Below are positions 36,454-49,750 of a stretch of 64,000 nt of DNA, in pieces. The stretch comes from Morella rubra (lineage: Eukaryota > Streptophyta > Magnoliopsida > Fagales > Myricaceae): assembly GCA_003952965.2 (NCBI GenBank), contig CM025854.1, positions 2,311,835 through 2,375,834 on the forward strand, read 5' to 3'. How positions within the stretch are numbered: position 1 is the stretch's first letter; each line of letters begins with the position of its first letter. The notes below the pieces were generated by a model. It was not told the origin of the DNA. It saw only the letters and a program-made list of their open reading frames with translations, and made no database searches. The translations under genes and the position numbers were made by a program.

Positions 36454-38780
36454 GTAATTTAATTTGCTAAAAAATTAAACAACATAACATGATGGAAAAT
36501 TTGTCAAACATTATTACTGAAGAATATAAAAAATATAAATAAAAAAATAACCCATTTTAAGTAGTTTTAAAATTAGCTATCTTAATATCGATGAAAATGG
36601 GGAAAATATATTAATGGAATATAAATGTAGCAAAATGTATGTTCAAGTGGCCGAAGGATAAATGAAAAATTGTCCAGTTTTATTATTTCAAAAATTAGAT
36701 ACCATAATTTTGAAAAAAAAAATGAAGCGAAAAGAGATTAATGGAAGACTTATAGACAAAATAAATAAAAAATCCAAATTAATTTAGCTTAAAACAAACC
36801 CTATTATTGAAGAAAATTGGGAAATGGATTATTTAAGGATTTATAGTACAATGCTAAATTAAAAATAGTCCAAATTAATTAATTCAAAAAATAGATATCA
36901 TAATGTTGCAGAAAATGAAGTAAATAGAGTAATGGAAAAGTTATAGACCGAAAGATAAATTAGAAAAAATCCTGTAAATTAATTTGTTCAAATATTAGGT
37001 ACCATAATATTATGGTAAATGAACCAAATAGATCAATGGAAAACTTAAATGAAACAAATAGATTAAGGGAGGAGTTATAGTGCAAAAGAGAAATGAAAAA
37101 TAGGCCAAACTAATTACTTAAAAAAATTAAATATCGTAGACTTATAGACCAAAATATAATTTGAAAATCCTGTAAATTAATTTGCTAAAAAATTAAATAA
37201 CTTAACATGATGGAAAATTGTCAAACAGATTACTGGAAGACTTATAAACCAAAATATAAATAAAAAAAATAACCCATTTTAAGTAGTTTAAAAATTAGCT
37301 ACCTTAATATCGATGAAAATGGGGAAAATATATTAATGGAATAGAAATGTAGCAAAATGTAAGTTCAAATGGCCGAAGGATAATTGAAAAATAGTCCAGT
37401 TTTATTAGTTCAAAAATTAGATACCATAATTTTGAAAAAAAATGAAGCAAAAAGAGATTAATGGAAGAGTTATAGACCAAAAGATAAATTAGAAATCCTT
37501 TAAATTAATTTGTTCAAAAATTAGATACCATATTATTATGGTAAATGAGCAAATAGGACAATGGAAGACTTATAGACCAAAATATAAACAAAAAATAGCC
37601 CAAATTAATTTAGCTTAAAACTTAGACACCCTTTATTGAAGAAAATGTGGGAAATGGATTATTTAAGGATTTATAGTACAATAGCTAAATTAAAAATAGT
37701 CCAAATTAATTAATTCAAAAAATAGATATCATAATGTTGCAGAAAACGAAGTAAATAGAGTAATGGAAAAGTTATAGACCGAAAGATAAATTAGAAAAAA
37801 TCCTGTAAATTAATTTGTTCAAATATTAGGTACCATAATATTATGGTAAATGAACCAAATAGATCAATGGAAAACTTAAATGAAACAAATAGATTAAGGG
37901 AGGAGTTATAGTGCAAAAGAGAAATGAAAAATAGTCCAAACTAATTACTTAAAAAAATTAAATATCGTAGACTTATAGACCAAAATACAATTTGAAAATC
38001 CTGTAAATTAATTTGCTAAAAAATTAAATAACATAACATGATGGAAAATTGTCAAACAGATTATGGAAGACTTATAAACCAAAATATAAATAAAAAAATA
38101 ACCCATTTTAAGTAGTTTAAAAATTAGCTACCTTAATATCGATGAAAATGGGGAAAATATATTAATGGAATAGAAATGTAGCAAAATGTAACTTCAAATG
38201 GCCGAAGGATAATTGAAAAATAGTCCAGTTTTATTAGTTCAAAAATTAGATACCATAATATTGAAAAAAAATGAAGCAAAAAGAGATTAATGGAAGAGTT
38301 ATAGACCAAAAGATAAATTAGAAATCCTGTAAATTAATTTGTTCAAAAATTAGATACCATATTATTATGGTAAATGAGCCAAATAGGACAATGGAAGACT
38401 TATAGACCAAAATATAAACAAAAAATAGCCCAAATTAATTTAGCTTAAAACTTAGACACCCTATTATTGAAGAAAATGTGGGAAATGGATTATTTAAGGA
38501 TTTATAGTACAATAGCTAAATTAAAAATAGTCCAAATTAATTAATTCAAAAAATAGATATCATAATGTTGCAGAAAACGAAGTAAATAGAGTAATGGAAA
38601 AGTTATAGACCGAAAGATAAATTAGAAAAAATCCTGTAAATTAATTTGTTCAAATATTAGGTACCATAATATTATGGTAAATGAACCAAATAGATCAATG
38701 GAAAACTTAAATGAAACAAATAGATTAAGGGAGGAGTTATAGTGCAAAAGAGAAATGAAAAATAGCCAAACTAATTACTT
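36454..38780. repeat. Satellite, full-length HOR copies next to the gap
   Basis: Nearly three HOR units with an 831-bp landmark spacing. The first unit carries small deletions. Confidence 0.85.
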
Positions 38781-41720
38781 AAAAAAATTAAATATATAGT
38801 AGAAAATCCTTATAGACCAAAATATAAATAAAAAATAGCCATTTTAAGTAGTTTAAAAATTAGCTATCTTAATATCGAAGAAAATGGGGAAAATGGATTA
38901 ATTAAGGATTTATAGTAAATTCTAATTAAAAATAGTCCAAATTAATTAATTCAAAAAATTAGATATCATAATGAAGAAAAAATGAAGTAAAAGAGTAATG
39001 GAAAAGTTATAGACCAAAAGATAAATTAGAAAAAATCCTGTAAATTAATTTGTTAAATATTAGGTACCATAATATTATAGTAGAACTAAATAGATCAATG
39101 GAAAACTTAAATGAAACAAATAGATTAAGGGAGGAGTTATTGTGCAAAAGAGAAATGAAAAATAGGCCAAACTAATTACTTAAAAAAATTAAATATCGTA
39201 GACTTATAGACCAAAATATAATTTAAAATCCTGTAAATTAATTTGCTAAAAAATTAAATAACATAACGGAAGATTATAGACCAAAATAAAAGAAAATTTA
39301 AAAATTAGCTAGTAATATTTAAAAAAAAAATAATGGAAAATAAATGAAAAAATAATTAAAGGATAATAAAAAAGAGAAAAAAATAGTAATTAAAAAAAAA
39401 TATATTAGATTATAGAAAAATAAATTTAAAATCCTGATTAAAAATTAGATACATAATATTGGGAAATATATATTAAAGAAATAGAAAAAATAGCAAAAAA
39501 ATAAATAAAAATGGTAAATTAGCAAAAAATTATGGAGAGTTATAGACCAAAATAAATTAGAAAAATCCTTAAATTAATTTGTTCAAATATTAGGTACCAT
39601 AATATTATGGTAAATGAACCAAATAGATGGAAAACTTAAATGAAACAAATAGATTAAGAGGAATAGTGCAAAAAGAAATAAAAATAGGCCAAAAATTAAT
39701 AAAAAAAGAAATAAGAGTTATAGACCAAAATAAATTTAAAATCCTGTAAATTAATTTGTTCAAATATTAGGTACCATAATATTATGGTAAATGAGCCAAA
39801 TAATCAATGAAAATTAAATGAAAAAAATAGATTAATGGGAGGAGTTATAGTGCAAAAGAGAAATGAAAAATAGGCCAAACTAATTACTTAAAAAAATTAA
39901 ATATCGTGAAAGTTATAGACCAAAATAAATTAGAAAAAATCCTGTAAATTAATTTGTTCAAATATTAGGTACCATAATATTATGGTAAATGAACCAAATA
40001 GATCAATGGAAAACTTAAATGAAACAAATAATTAAGGGAGAGTTATAGTGCAAAAGAGAAATGAAAAATAGGCCAAACTAATTACTTAAAAAAATTAAAT
40101 ATGTAGACTAAGAAAAATATAATTTGAAATCCAAATTAATTTAGTTAGAAATTTACTACCTTAATATCGATAAAAGGAAATATATTATGGAAAAGAAATA
40201 TTAACCAAATAGACATTAAGTGGGAAGGGTAAAGTAGAAAAATTGAAAATTTCAAAAATTAGATACCAAATTTTAAAAAAAAAATGAAGCGAAAAGAGAT
40301 TAATGAAGAGTTATAGACCAAAGATAAATTAGAAATCCTTTAAATTAATTTGTTCAAAAATTAGATACCATATTATTGTGGTAAATGAGCGAAATAGGAC
40401 AATGGAAAATATAAACAAAAAATAGCCCAAATTAATTTAGCTAAAAACTTAGATTGAAGAAAATGGGAATGGATTATTTAAGGATTTATAGTACAATAGC
40501 TAAATTAAAAATAGTCCAAATAATATCATAAAGAAAAAGAAAAATCAGAGTAAGAAGTTATAGACCGAAAGATAAAATTAGAAAAAATCCTGTAAATTAA
40601 ATTTTTCAAATATTTGGTACCATAATATTATGGTAAAGGAACCAAATAGATAATGGAAAACTTAAATGAAACAAATAGATTAAGGGTGGAGTTAATTTGC
40701 AGAAGAGAAATAAAAAATAGGCCAAACTTATAAATAAAAAATATCCCTTAAAGCTTAAAAATTAGAAATATCGAAATAGTACTTATAGAAAAATAGTCCC
40801 AAAAAAATACATAATTTTGAAAAATCCTGTAAATTAATTTGTTCAAAATATTGGTACAGATAAATTGTGGTAAATGAACCAAATAGGACAATGGAAAACT
40901 ATAAATAAAAAATAGATTAAAGGAGGACATATTATTGAATAAAATGAGAAATGAAAAATAGTCCAATAGCTAAATAGATACCAAAATAAAAAAAATAAGT
41001 AATCGTAAGACTTATAGACCAAAAGATAAATTAGAAAAATCCTGTAAATTAATTTGTTCAAAATATTAATACCTTAATATTATGGTAAATGAAAAAATAG
41101 ACAAAGGAAAACTTAAAATGAAAACAAATAGATTAAGGGTGAATGTTACTTAAGGCATAAGTAGAATTAAAAATAGGCCATAATAATTAAATAAGAAAAA
41201 TTAGAATAATCGTAGGGTTATAGACCAAAGATAAATTAGAAAATCCTGTAAATTAATTTGTTCAAATATTACGTACCATAAATTATAAGACAGTAAATAA
41301 ACCAAATATAAGTGAAAAATATTTAATAGAATACAAATAGATGAAAATGGGAGGATTATAGTACAAAAGAAAATTAAAAATAGTCCAAACTAATTAACCA
41401 TAATAAAAAAATAAGATAATCGAAGAGTTATAGACCAAAAAAATTAGAAAATCCTGTAAATTAATTTGTTCAATAAAATAAACATACATACACGATGGGA
41501 AATGTGCAAAATAGGCCAAACATTACGGAAGACTTATAAACAAAAATATAAATAAAAAATAACCCCATTTAAGTAGTTTAAAAATTAGCTACCTTAATAT
41601 GATGAAAATGGGGAAAAATATTAATGGAATAGAAATGTAGCTAAATGGAATGGATATGAAAAATAGTCCATTATTAGTTCAAAAATTAGATACCATTATA
41701 TACAATAGCTAAATTAAAAA
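38780..41720. repeat. Satellite, degraded block
   Basis: Monomers are recognisable but shortened and broken, with A-rich low-complexity runs (for example 39290-39440). Unit spacing is irregular. Confidence 0.75.
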
Positions 41721-44659
41721 TAGCCAAATTAAATAATTCAAAAAAAGATATCATAATGTTGCAGAAAACGAAGTAAATAGAGTAATGGAAAAGTTATAGA
41801 CCGAAAGATAAATTAGAAAAAATCCTGTAAATTAATTTGTTCAAAATTAAGGTACCATAATATTATGGTAAATGAACCAAATAGATCAATGGAATGAAAT
41901 AGTGCAAAAGAGAAATGAAAAATAGGCCAAACTAATTACTTAAAAAAATTAAATATCGTAGACTTATAGACCAAAATATAATTTGAAAATCCTGTAATTT
42001 AATTTGCTAAAAAATTAAATAACATAACATGATGGAAAATTGTCAAACAGATTACTGGAAGACTTATAAACCAAAATATAAATAAAAAATAACCCATTTT
42101 AAGTAGTTTAAAAATTAGCTATCTTAATATCGATGAAAATGGGGAAAATATATTAATGAATAGAAATGTAGCAAAATGTATGTTCAAGTGGCCGAAGGAT
42201 AAAAAAAATAGTCCAGTTTTATTATTCAAAAATTAGATACCATAATATTGAAAAAAAAATGAAGCGAAAAGAGATTAATGGAAGAGTTATAGACCAAAAG
42301 ATAAATTAGAAATCCTTAAATTAATTTGTTAAAAATTAGATACCATATTATTGTGAGCCAAATAGACAATGGAAGACTTATAGAAATATAAACAAAAAAT
42401 AGCCCAAATTAATTTAACCTAAAACTTAGACACCCTTTTACTGAAGAAAATGTGGGAAATGGATTATTTGAGGATTTGTAGTACAATAGCTAAATTAAAA
42501 ATAGTCCAAATTAAATAATTCAAAAAATAGATATCATAATGTTGTAGAAAACGAAGTAAATAGAGTAAGGGAAAAGTTATAGACCGAAAGATAAATTAGA
42601 AAAAATCCTGTAAATAAATTTGTTCAAATATTAGGTACCATAATATTATGGTAAATGAACCAAATAGATCAATGGAAAACTTAAATGAAACAAATAGATT
42701 AAGGGAGGAGTTATAGTGCAAAAGAGAAATGAAAAATAGTCCAAACTAATTACTTAAAAAAATTAAATATCGTAGACTTATAGACCAAAATACAATTTGA
42801 AAATCCTGTAAATTAATTTGCTAAAAAATTAAATAACATAACATGATGGAAAATTGTCAAACAGATTACTGGAAGACTTATAAACCAAAATATAAATAAA
42901 AAATAACCCATTTTAAGTAGTTTAAAAATTAGCTATCTTAATATCGATGAAAATGGGGAAAATATATTAATGAAATAGAAATGTAGCAAAATGTATGTTC
43001 AAATGGCCGAAGGATAAATGAAAAATTGTCCAGTTTTATTATTTCAAAATTATATACCATAATTTTGAAAAAAAAATGAAGCGAAAATAGATTAATGGAA
43101 GAGTTAAAGACCAAAATATAAATCCATTTAAATTTTAATTTTGTTCAAAAATTAGATTCCATATTATTGTGGTAAATGAGCGAAATAGGACAATGGAAGA
43201 CTTATAGACTAAAATATAAACAAAAAATAGCCCAAATTAATTTAGATTAAAACTTAGACACCCTATTACTGAAGAAAATGTGGGAAATGGATTATTTAAG
43301 GATTTATAGTACAATAGCTAAATTAAAAATAGTCCAAATAAAATAATTCAAAAAATAGATATCATAATGTTGTAGAAAACGAATTAAATAGAGTAATGGA
43401 AAAGTTATAAACCGAAAGATAAATTAGAAAAAATCCTGTAAATTAATTTGTTCAAATATTAGGTACCATAATATTATGGTAAATGAACCAAATAGATCAA
43501 TGGAAAACTTAAATGAAACAAATAGATTAAGGGAGGAGTTATAGTGCAAAAGAGAAATGAAAAATAGTCCAAACTAATTACTTAAAAAAATTAAATATCG
43601 TAGACTTATAGACCAAAATAAATTTGAAAATCCTGTAAATTAATTTGCTAAAAAATTAAATAACATAACATGATGGAAAATTGTCAAACAGATTAACTGG
43701 AAGACTTATAAACCAAAATATAAATAAAAAATAACCCATTTTAAGTAGTTTAAAAATTAGCTACCTTTATCGATGAAAATGGGGAAAATATATTAATGGA
43801 AATAGAAATGGAAAATGAAAAAATAGTCCAGTTTTATTAGTTCAAAAATTAGATACCATAATTTTGAAAAAAAATGAAGCAAAAAGAGATTAATGGAAGA
43901 GTTATAGACCAAAAGATAAATTAGAAATCCTTTAAATTAATTTGTTCAAAAATTAGATACCATATTATTATGGTAAATGAGCCAAATAGGACAATGGAAG
44001 ACTTATAGACCAAAATATAAACAAAAAATAGCCCAAATTAATTTAGCTTAAAACTTAGACACCCTTTTATTGAAGAAAATGTGGGAAATGGATTATTTAA
44101 GGATTTATAGTACAATAGCTAAATTAAAAATAGTCCAAATTAAATAATTCAAAAAATAGATATCATAATGTTGTAGAAAACGAAGTAAATAGAGTAATGG
44201 AAAAGTTATAGACCGAAAGATAAATTAGAAAAAATCCTGTAAATTAATTTGTTCAAATATTAGGTACCATAATATTATGGTAAATGAACCAAATAGATCA
44301 ATGGAAAACTTAAATGAAACAAATAGATTAAGGGAGGAGTTATAGTGCAAAAGAGAAATGAAAAATAGGCCAAACTAATTACTTAAAAAAATTAAATATC
44401 GTAGACTTATAGACCAAAATACAATTTGAAAATCCTGTAAATTAATTTGCTAAAAAATTAAATAACATAACATGATGGAAAATTGTCAAACAGATTACTG
44501 GAAGACTTATAAACCAAAATATAAATAAAAAATAACCCATTTTAAGTTTAAAAATTAGTTTAAAAATTAGCGATGAAAATGGGGAAAATATATTAATGGA
44601 ATAGAAATGTAGCAAAATGTATGTTCAAATGGCCGAAGGATAAATGAAAAATTAGATCC

Positions 44660-47600
44660 AGATTTAGGACAATGGAAGACTTATAGACAAAATATAAACA
44701 AAAAATAGCCCAAATTAATTTAGCTTAAAACTTAGACACCAGTTAAATTAAAAAAAAAATATAGACTTATCCAAAATGTAATTTAATTTGCAAAATAAAT
44801 AACATGATGGAAAATTGTCAAACAGATTACTGGAAGACTTATAAACCAAAATATAAATAAAAAATAACCCATTTTAAGTAGTTTAAAAATTAGCTATCTT
44901 AATATCGATGAAAATGGGGAAAATATATTAATGGAATAGAAATGTAGCAAAATGTATGTTCAAATGGCCGAAGGATAATTGAAAAATAGTCCAGTTTTAT
45001 TAGTTCAAAAATTAGATACCATAATTTGAAAAAAAAATGAAGCAAAAAGAGATTAATGGAAGAGTTATAGACCAAAAGATAAATTAGAAATCCTTTAAAT
45101 TAATTTGTTCAAAAATTAGATACCATATTATTGTGGTAAATGAGCCAAATAGGACAATGGAAGACTTATAGACCAAAATATAAACAAAAAATAGCCCAAA
45201 TTAATTTAGCTTAAAACTTAGACACCCAAAAAATAGATATCATAATGTGAAGAAAATTAAATTAGGTAAATTAATTTGTTTATTAGGTACCATAATATTA
45301 TTAAATAGATAGTGAAACAACACAATTACTTAAAAAAAAATATCGTAGACTTATAAAAATCCTGTAATTAATTTGCTAAATAACATAACATGATGGAAAA
45401 TTGTCAAACAGATTACTGGAAGACTTATAAACCAAAATATAAATAAAAAATAACCCATTTTAAGTAGTTTAAAAATTAGCTATCTTAATATCGATGAAAA
45501 TGGGGAAAATATATTAATGGAATAGAAATGTAGCAAAATGTAATGTTCAAATGGCCGAAGGATAATTGAAAAATAGTCCAGTTTTATTAGTTCAAAAATT
45601 AGATACCATAATTTTGAAAAAAAAATGAAGCAAAAAGAGATTAATGGAAGAGTTATAGACCAAAAGATAAATTAGAAATCCTTTAAATTAATTTGTTCAA
45701 AAATTAGATACCATATTATTGTGGTAAATGAGCCAAATAGGACAATGGAAGACTTATAGACAAAATATAAACAAAAAATAGCCCAAATTAATTTAGCTTA
45801 AAACTTAGACACCCTTTTATTGAAAAGAATAATAGTAGAAGGAAATAGGAAAATATATAAATTAAGGATTAATATAGTGAAACAACAGGCTAAACTTAAA
45901 TTAAATATAGACAATAGACCAAAAATGAAAATTAACTTATAAAATAAATAACATGATGGAAAATTGTCAAACAGATTACTGGAAGACTTATAAACCAAAA
46001 TATAAATAAAAAATAACCCATTTTAAGTAGTTTAAAAATTAGCTATCTTAATATCGATGAAAATGGGGAAAATATATTAATGGAATAGAAATGTAGCAAA
46101 ATGTATGTTCAAATGGCCGAAGGATAATTGAAAAATAGTCCAGTTTTATTAGTTCAAAAATTAGATACCATAATTTGAAAAAAAAATGAAGCAAAAAGAG
46201 ATTAATGGAAGAGTTATAGACCAAAAGATAAATTAGAAATCCTTAAATTAATTTGTTCAAAAATTAGATACCATATTATTGTGGTAAATGAGCCAAATAG
46301 GACAATGGAAGACTTATAGAACAAAATATAAACAAAAAATAGCCCAAATTAATTTAGCTTAAAACTTAGACACCCTTTAATTGAAGTAAATGTAGGGAAA
46401 TGGATTAATTTAAGGATTAAATATAGATAAATGAAACAACAAAATAGGCTAATTATTAAATTAAATATTAGACTTATAAAATCCTGTAATTAATTGCAAA
46501 ATAAATAACATGATGGAAAATTGTCAAACAGATTACTGGAAGACTTATAAACCAAAATAAAAATAAAAAATAACCCATTTTAAGTAGTTTAAAAATTAGC
46601 TATCTTAATATCGATGAAAATGGGGAAAATATATTAATGGAATAGAAATGTAGCAAAATGTATGTTCAAATGGCCGAAGGATAATTGAAAAATAGTCCAG
46701 TTTTATTAGTTCAAAAATTAGATACCATAATTTTGAAAAAAAAATGAAGCAAAAAGAGATTAATGGAAGAGTTATAGACCAAAAGATAAATTAGAAATCC
46801 TTAAATTAATTTGTTCAAAAATTAGATACCATATTATTGTGGTAAATGAGCCAAATAGGACAATGGAAGACTTATAGACAAAATATAAACAAAAAATAGC
46901 CCAAATTAATTTAGCTTAAAACTTAGACACCCTTTTAATTGAAGAATAATAAGTTATGAGAGAAATGGTAAATTAATTTAAGGATTAAATATAGTGAACA
47001 ACTATAAATTAAAAAATTAAAATCGTAGTAAAATGAAATTAATTGCAAAATAAATAACATGATGGAAAATTGTCAAACAGATTACTGGAAGACTTATAAA
47101 CCAAAATATAAATAAAAAATAACCCATTTTAAGTAGTTTAAAAATTAGCTATCTTAATATCGATGAAAATGGGGAAAATATATTAATGGAATAGAAATGT
47201 AGCAAAATGTATGTTCAAATGGCCGAAGGATAATTGAAAAATAGTCCAGTTTTATTAGTTCAAAAATTAGATACCATAATTTTGAAAAAAAAATGAAGCA
47301 AAAAGAGATTAATGGAAGAGTTATAGACCAAAAGATAAATTAGAAATCCTTTAAATTAATTTGTTCAAAAATTAGATACCATATTATTGTGGTAAATGAG
47401 CCAAATAGGACAATGGAAGACTTATAGACCAAAATATAAACAAAAAATAGCCCAAATTAATTTAGCTTAAAACTTAGACACCCTTTTATTGAAAAGTAAA
47501 TGTAGGGAAAATAGGATATTAATTTAAGGAATTTATAGTAACAACAGGACATAATATTACTTAAAATATAGACTTATCAAAATACAAATGTAATTAATTT

Positions 47601-49750
47601 GCAAAATAAATAACTTAATGATGGAAAATTGTCAAACAGATTACTGGAAGACTTATAAACCAAAATATAAATAAAAAATAACCCATTTTAAGTAGTTTAA
47701 AAATTAGCTATCTTAATATCGATGAAAATGGGGAAAATATATTAATGGAATAGAAATGTAGCAAAATGTATGTTCAAATGGCCGAAGGATAATTGAAAAA
47801 TAGTCCAGTTTTATTAGTTCAAAAATTAGATACCATAATTTTGAAAAAAAAATGAAGCAAAAAGAGATTAATGGAAGAGTTATAGACCAAAAGATAAATT
47901 AGAAATCCTTTAAATTAATTTGTTCAAAAATTAGATACCATATTATTGTGGTAAATGAGCCAAATAGGACAATGGAAGACTTATAGACAAAATATAAACA
48001 AAAAATAGCCCAAATTAATTTAGCTTAAAACTTAGACACCCTTATTAATTGAAGTATAATTAGAGAGAAATAGGTAAATTAATTTATTAGGATTAAATAT
48101 CAATGGAAAAAATGAAACAACAAATAGGCTAATTACTTAAAATTAAATATCGTAGACTTATACCAAATGTAATTAATTTGCAAAATAAATAACATGATGG
48201 AAAATTGTCAAACAGATTACTGGAAGACTTATAAACCAAAATATAAATAAAAAATAACCCATTTTAAGTAGTTTAAAAATTAGCTATCTTAATATCGATG
48301 AAAATGGGGAAAATATATTAATGGAATAGAAATGTAGCAAAATGTATGTTCAAATGGCCGAAGGATAATTGAAAAATAGTCCAGTTTTATTAGTTCAAAA
48401 ATTAGATACCATAATTTTGAAAAAAAAATGAAGCAAAAAGAGATTAATGGAAGAGTTATAGACCAAAAGATAAATTAGAAATCCTTAAATTAATTTGTTC
48501 AAAAATTAGATACCATATTATTGTGGTAAATGAGCCAAATAGGACAATGGAAGACTTATAGACCAAAATATAAACAAAAAATAGCCCAAATTAATTTAGC
48601 TTAAAAAACTTAGACACCCTTTTATTGAAGAAAATGGGGAAATAGGTAAATTAATTTAAGGATATAATATATAACAATAGCTAATTACTTAAAAAATTAA
48701 ATATCGTAGACTTATAGACCCAAATTGAAAATCCTGTAATTAATTTGCAAAAATAACATGATGGAAAATTGTCAAACAGATTACTGGAAGACTTATAAAC
48801 CAAAATATAAATAAAAAATAACCCATTTTAAGTAGTTTAAAAATTAGCTATCTTAATATCGATGAAAATGGGGAAAATATATTAATGGAATAGAAATGTA
48901 GCAAAATGTATGTTCAAATGGCCGAAGGATAATTGAAAAATAGTCCAGTTTTATTAGTTCAAAAATTAGATACCATAATTTTGAAAAAAAAATGAAGCAA
49001 AAAGAGATTAATGGAAGAGTTATAGACCAAAAGATAAATTAGAAATCCTTTAAATTAATTTGTTCAAAAATTAGATACCATATTATTGTGGTAAATGAGC
49101 CAAATAGGACAATGGAAGACTTATAGACAAAATATAAACAAAAAATAGCCCAAATTAATTTAGCTTAAAACTTAGACACCCTAGATATCATAATTGAAGT
49201 AAATAGTGAGAGAAATGGTAAATTAATTTAAGGATATAAATATAGTACAACAAATAGGCTAATTACTTAAAAAAATATCGTAGACTTATAGACCAAAATA
49301 CAATTTGAAAATCCTGTAATTAATTTGCAAAATAAATAACATGATGGAAAATTGTCAAACAGATTACTGGAAGACTTATAAACCAAAATATAAATAAAAA
49401 ATAACCCATTTTAAGTAGTTTAAAAATTAGCTATCTTAATATCGATGAAAATGGGGAAAATATATTAATGGAATAGAAATGTAGCAAAATGTATGTTCAA
49501 ATGGCCGAAGGATAATTGAAAAATAGTCCAGTTTTATTAGTTCAAAAATTAGATACCATAATTTTGAAAAAAAAATGAAGCAAAAAGAGATTAATGGAAG
49601 AGTTATAGACCAAAAGATAAATTAGAAATCCTTTAAATTAATTTGTTCAAAAATTAGATACCATATTATTGTGGTAAATGAGCCAAATAGGACAATGGAA
49701 GACTTATAGACAAAATATAAACAAAAAATAGCCCAAATTAATTTAGCTTA
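44660..49750. repeat. Satellite, short-period sub-array (about 550-585 bp)
   Basis: The landmark CATGATGG recurs at 44803, 45389, 45952, 46509, 47058, about 47617, 48193, 48757 and 49340. Each unit keeps four to five monomers intact (from the TGTCAAACAG monomer to the CTTAGACACC monomer). The rest is replaced by a short, different jumble after CTTAGACACC. Normal spacing returns at 50129. Confidence 0.85.

Noticed and set aside
35430..36470. Long open frames of over 330 codons
   Set aside because: They run through the N gap; nearly every codon is unknown.
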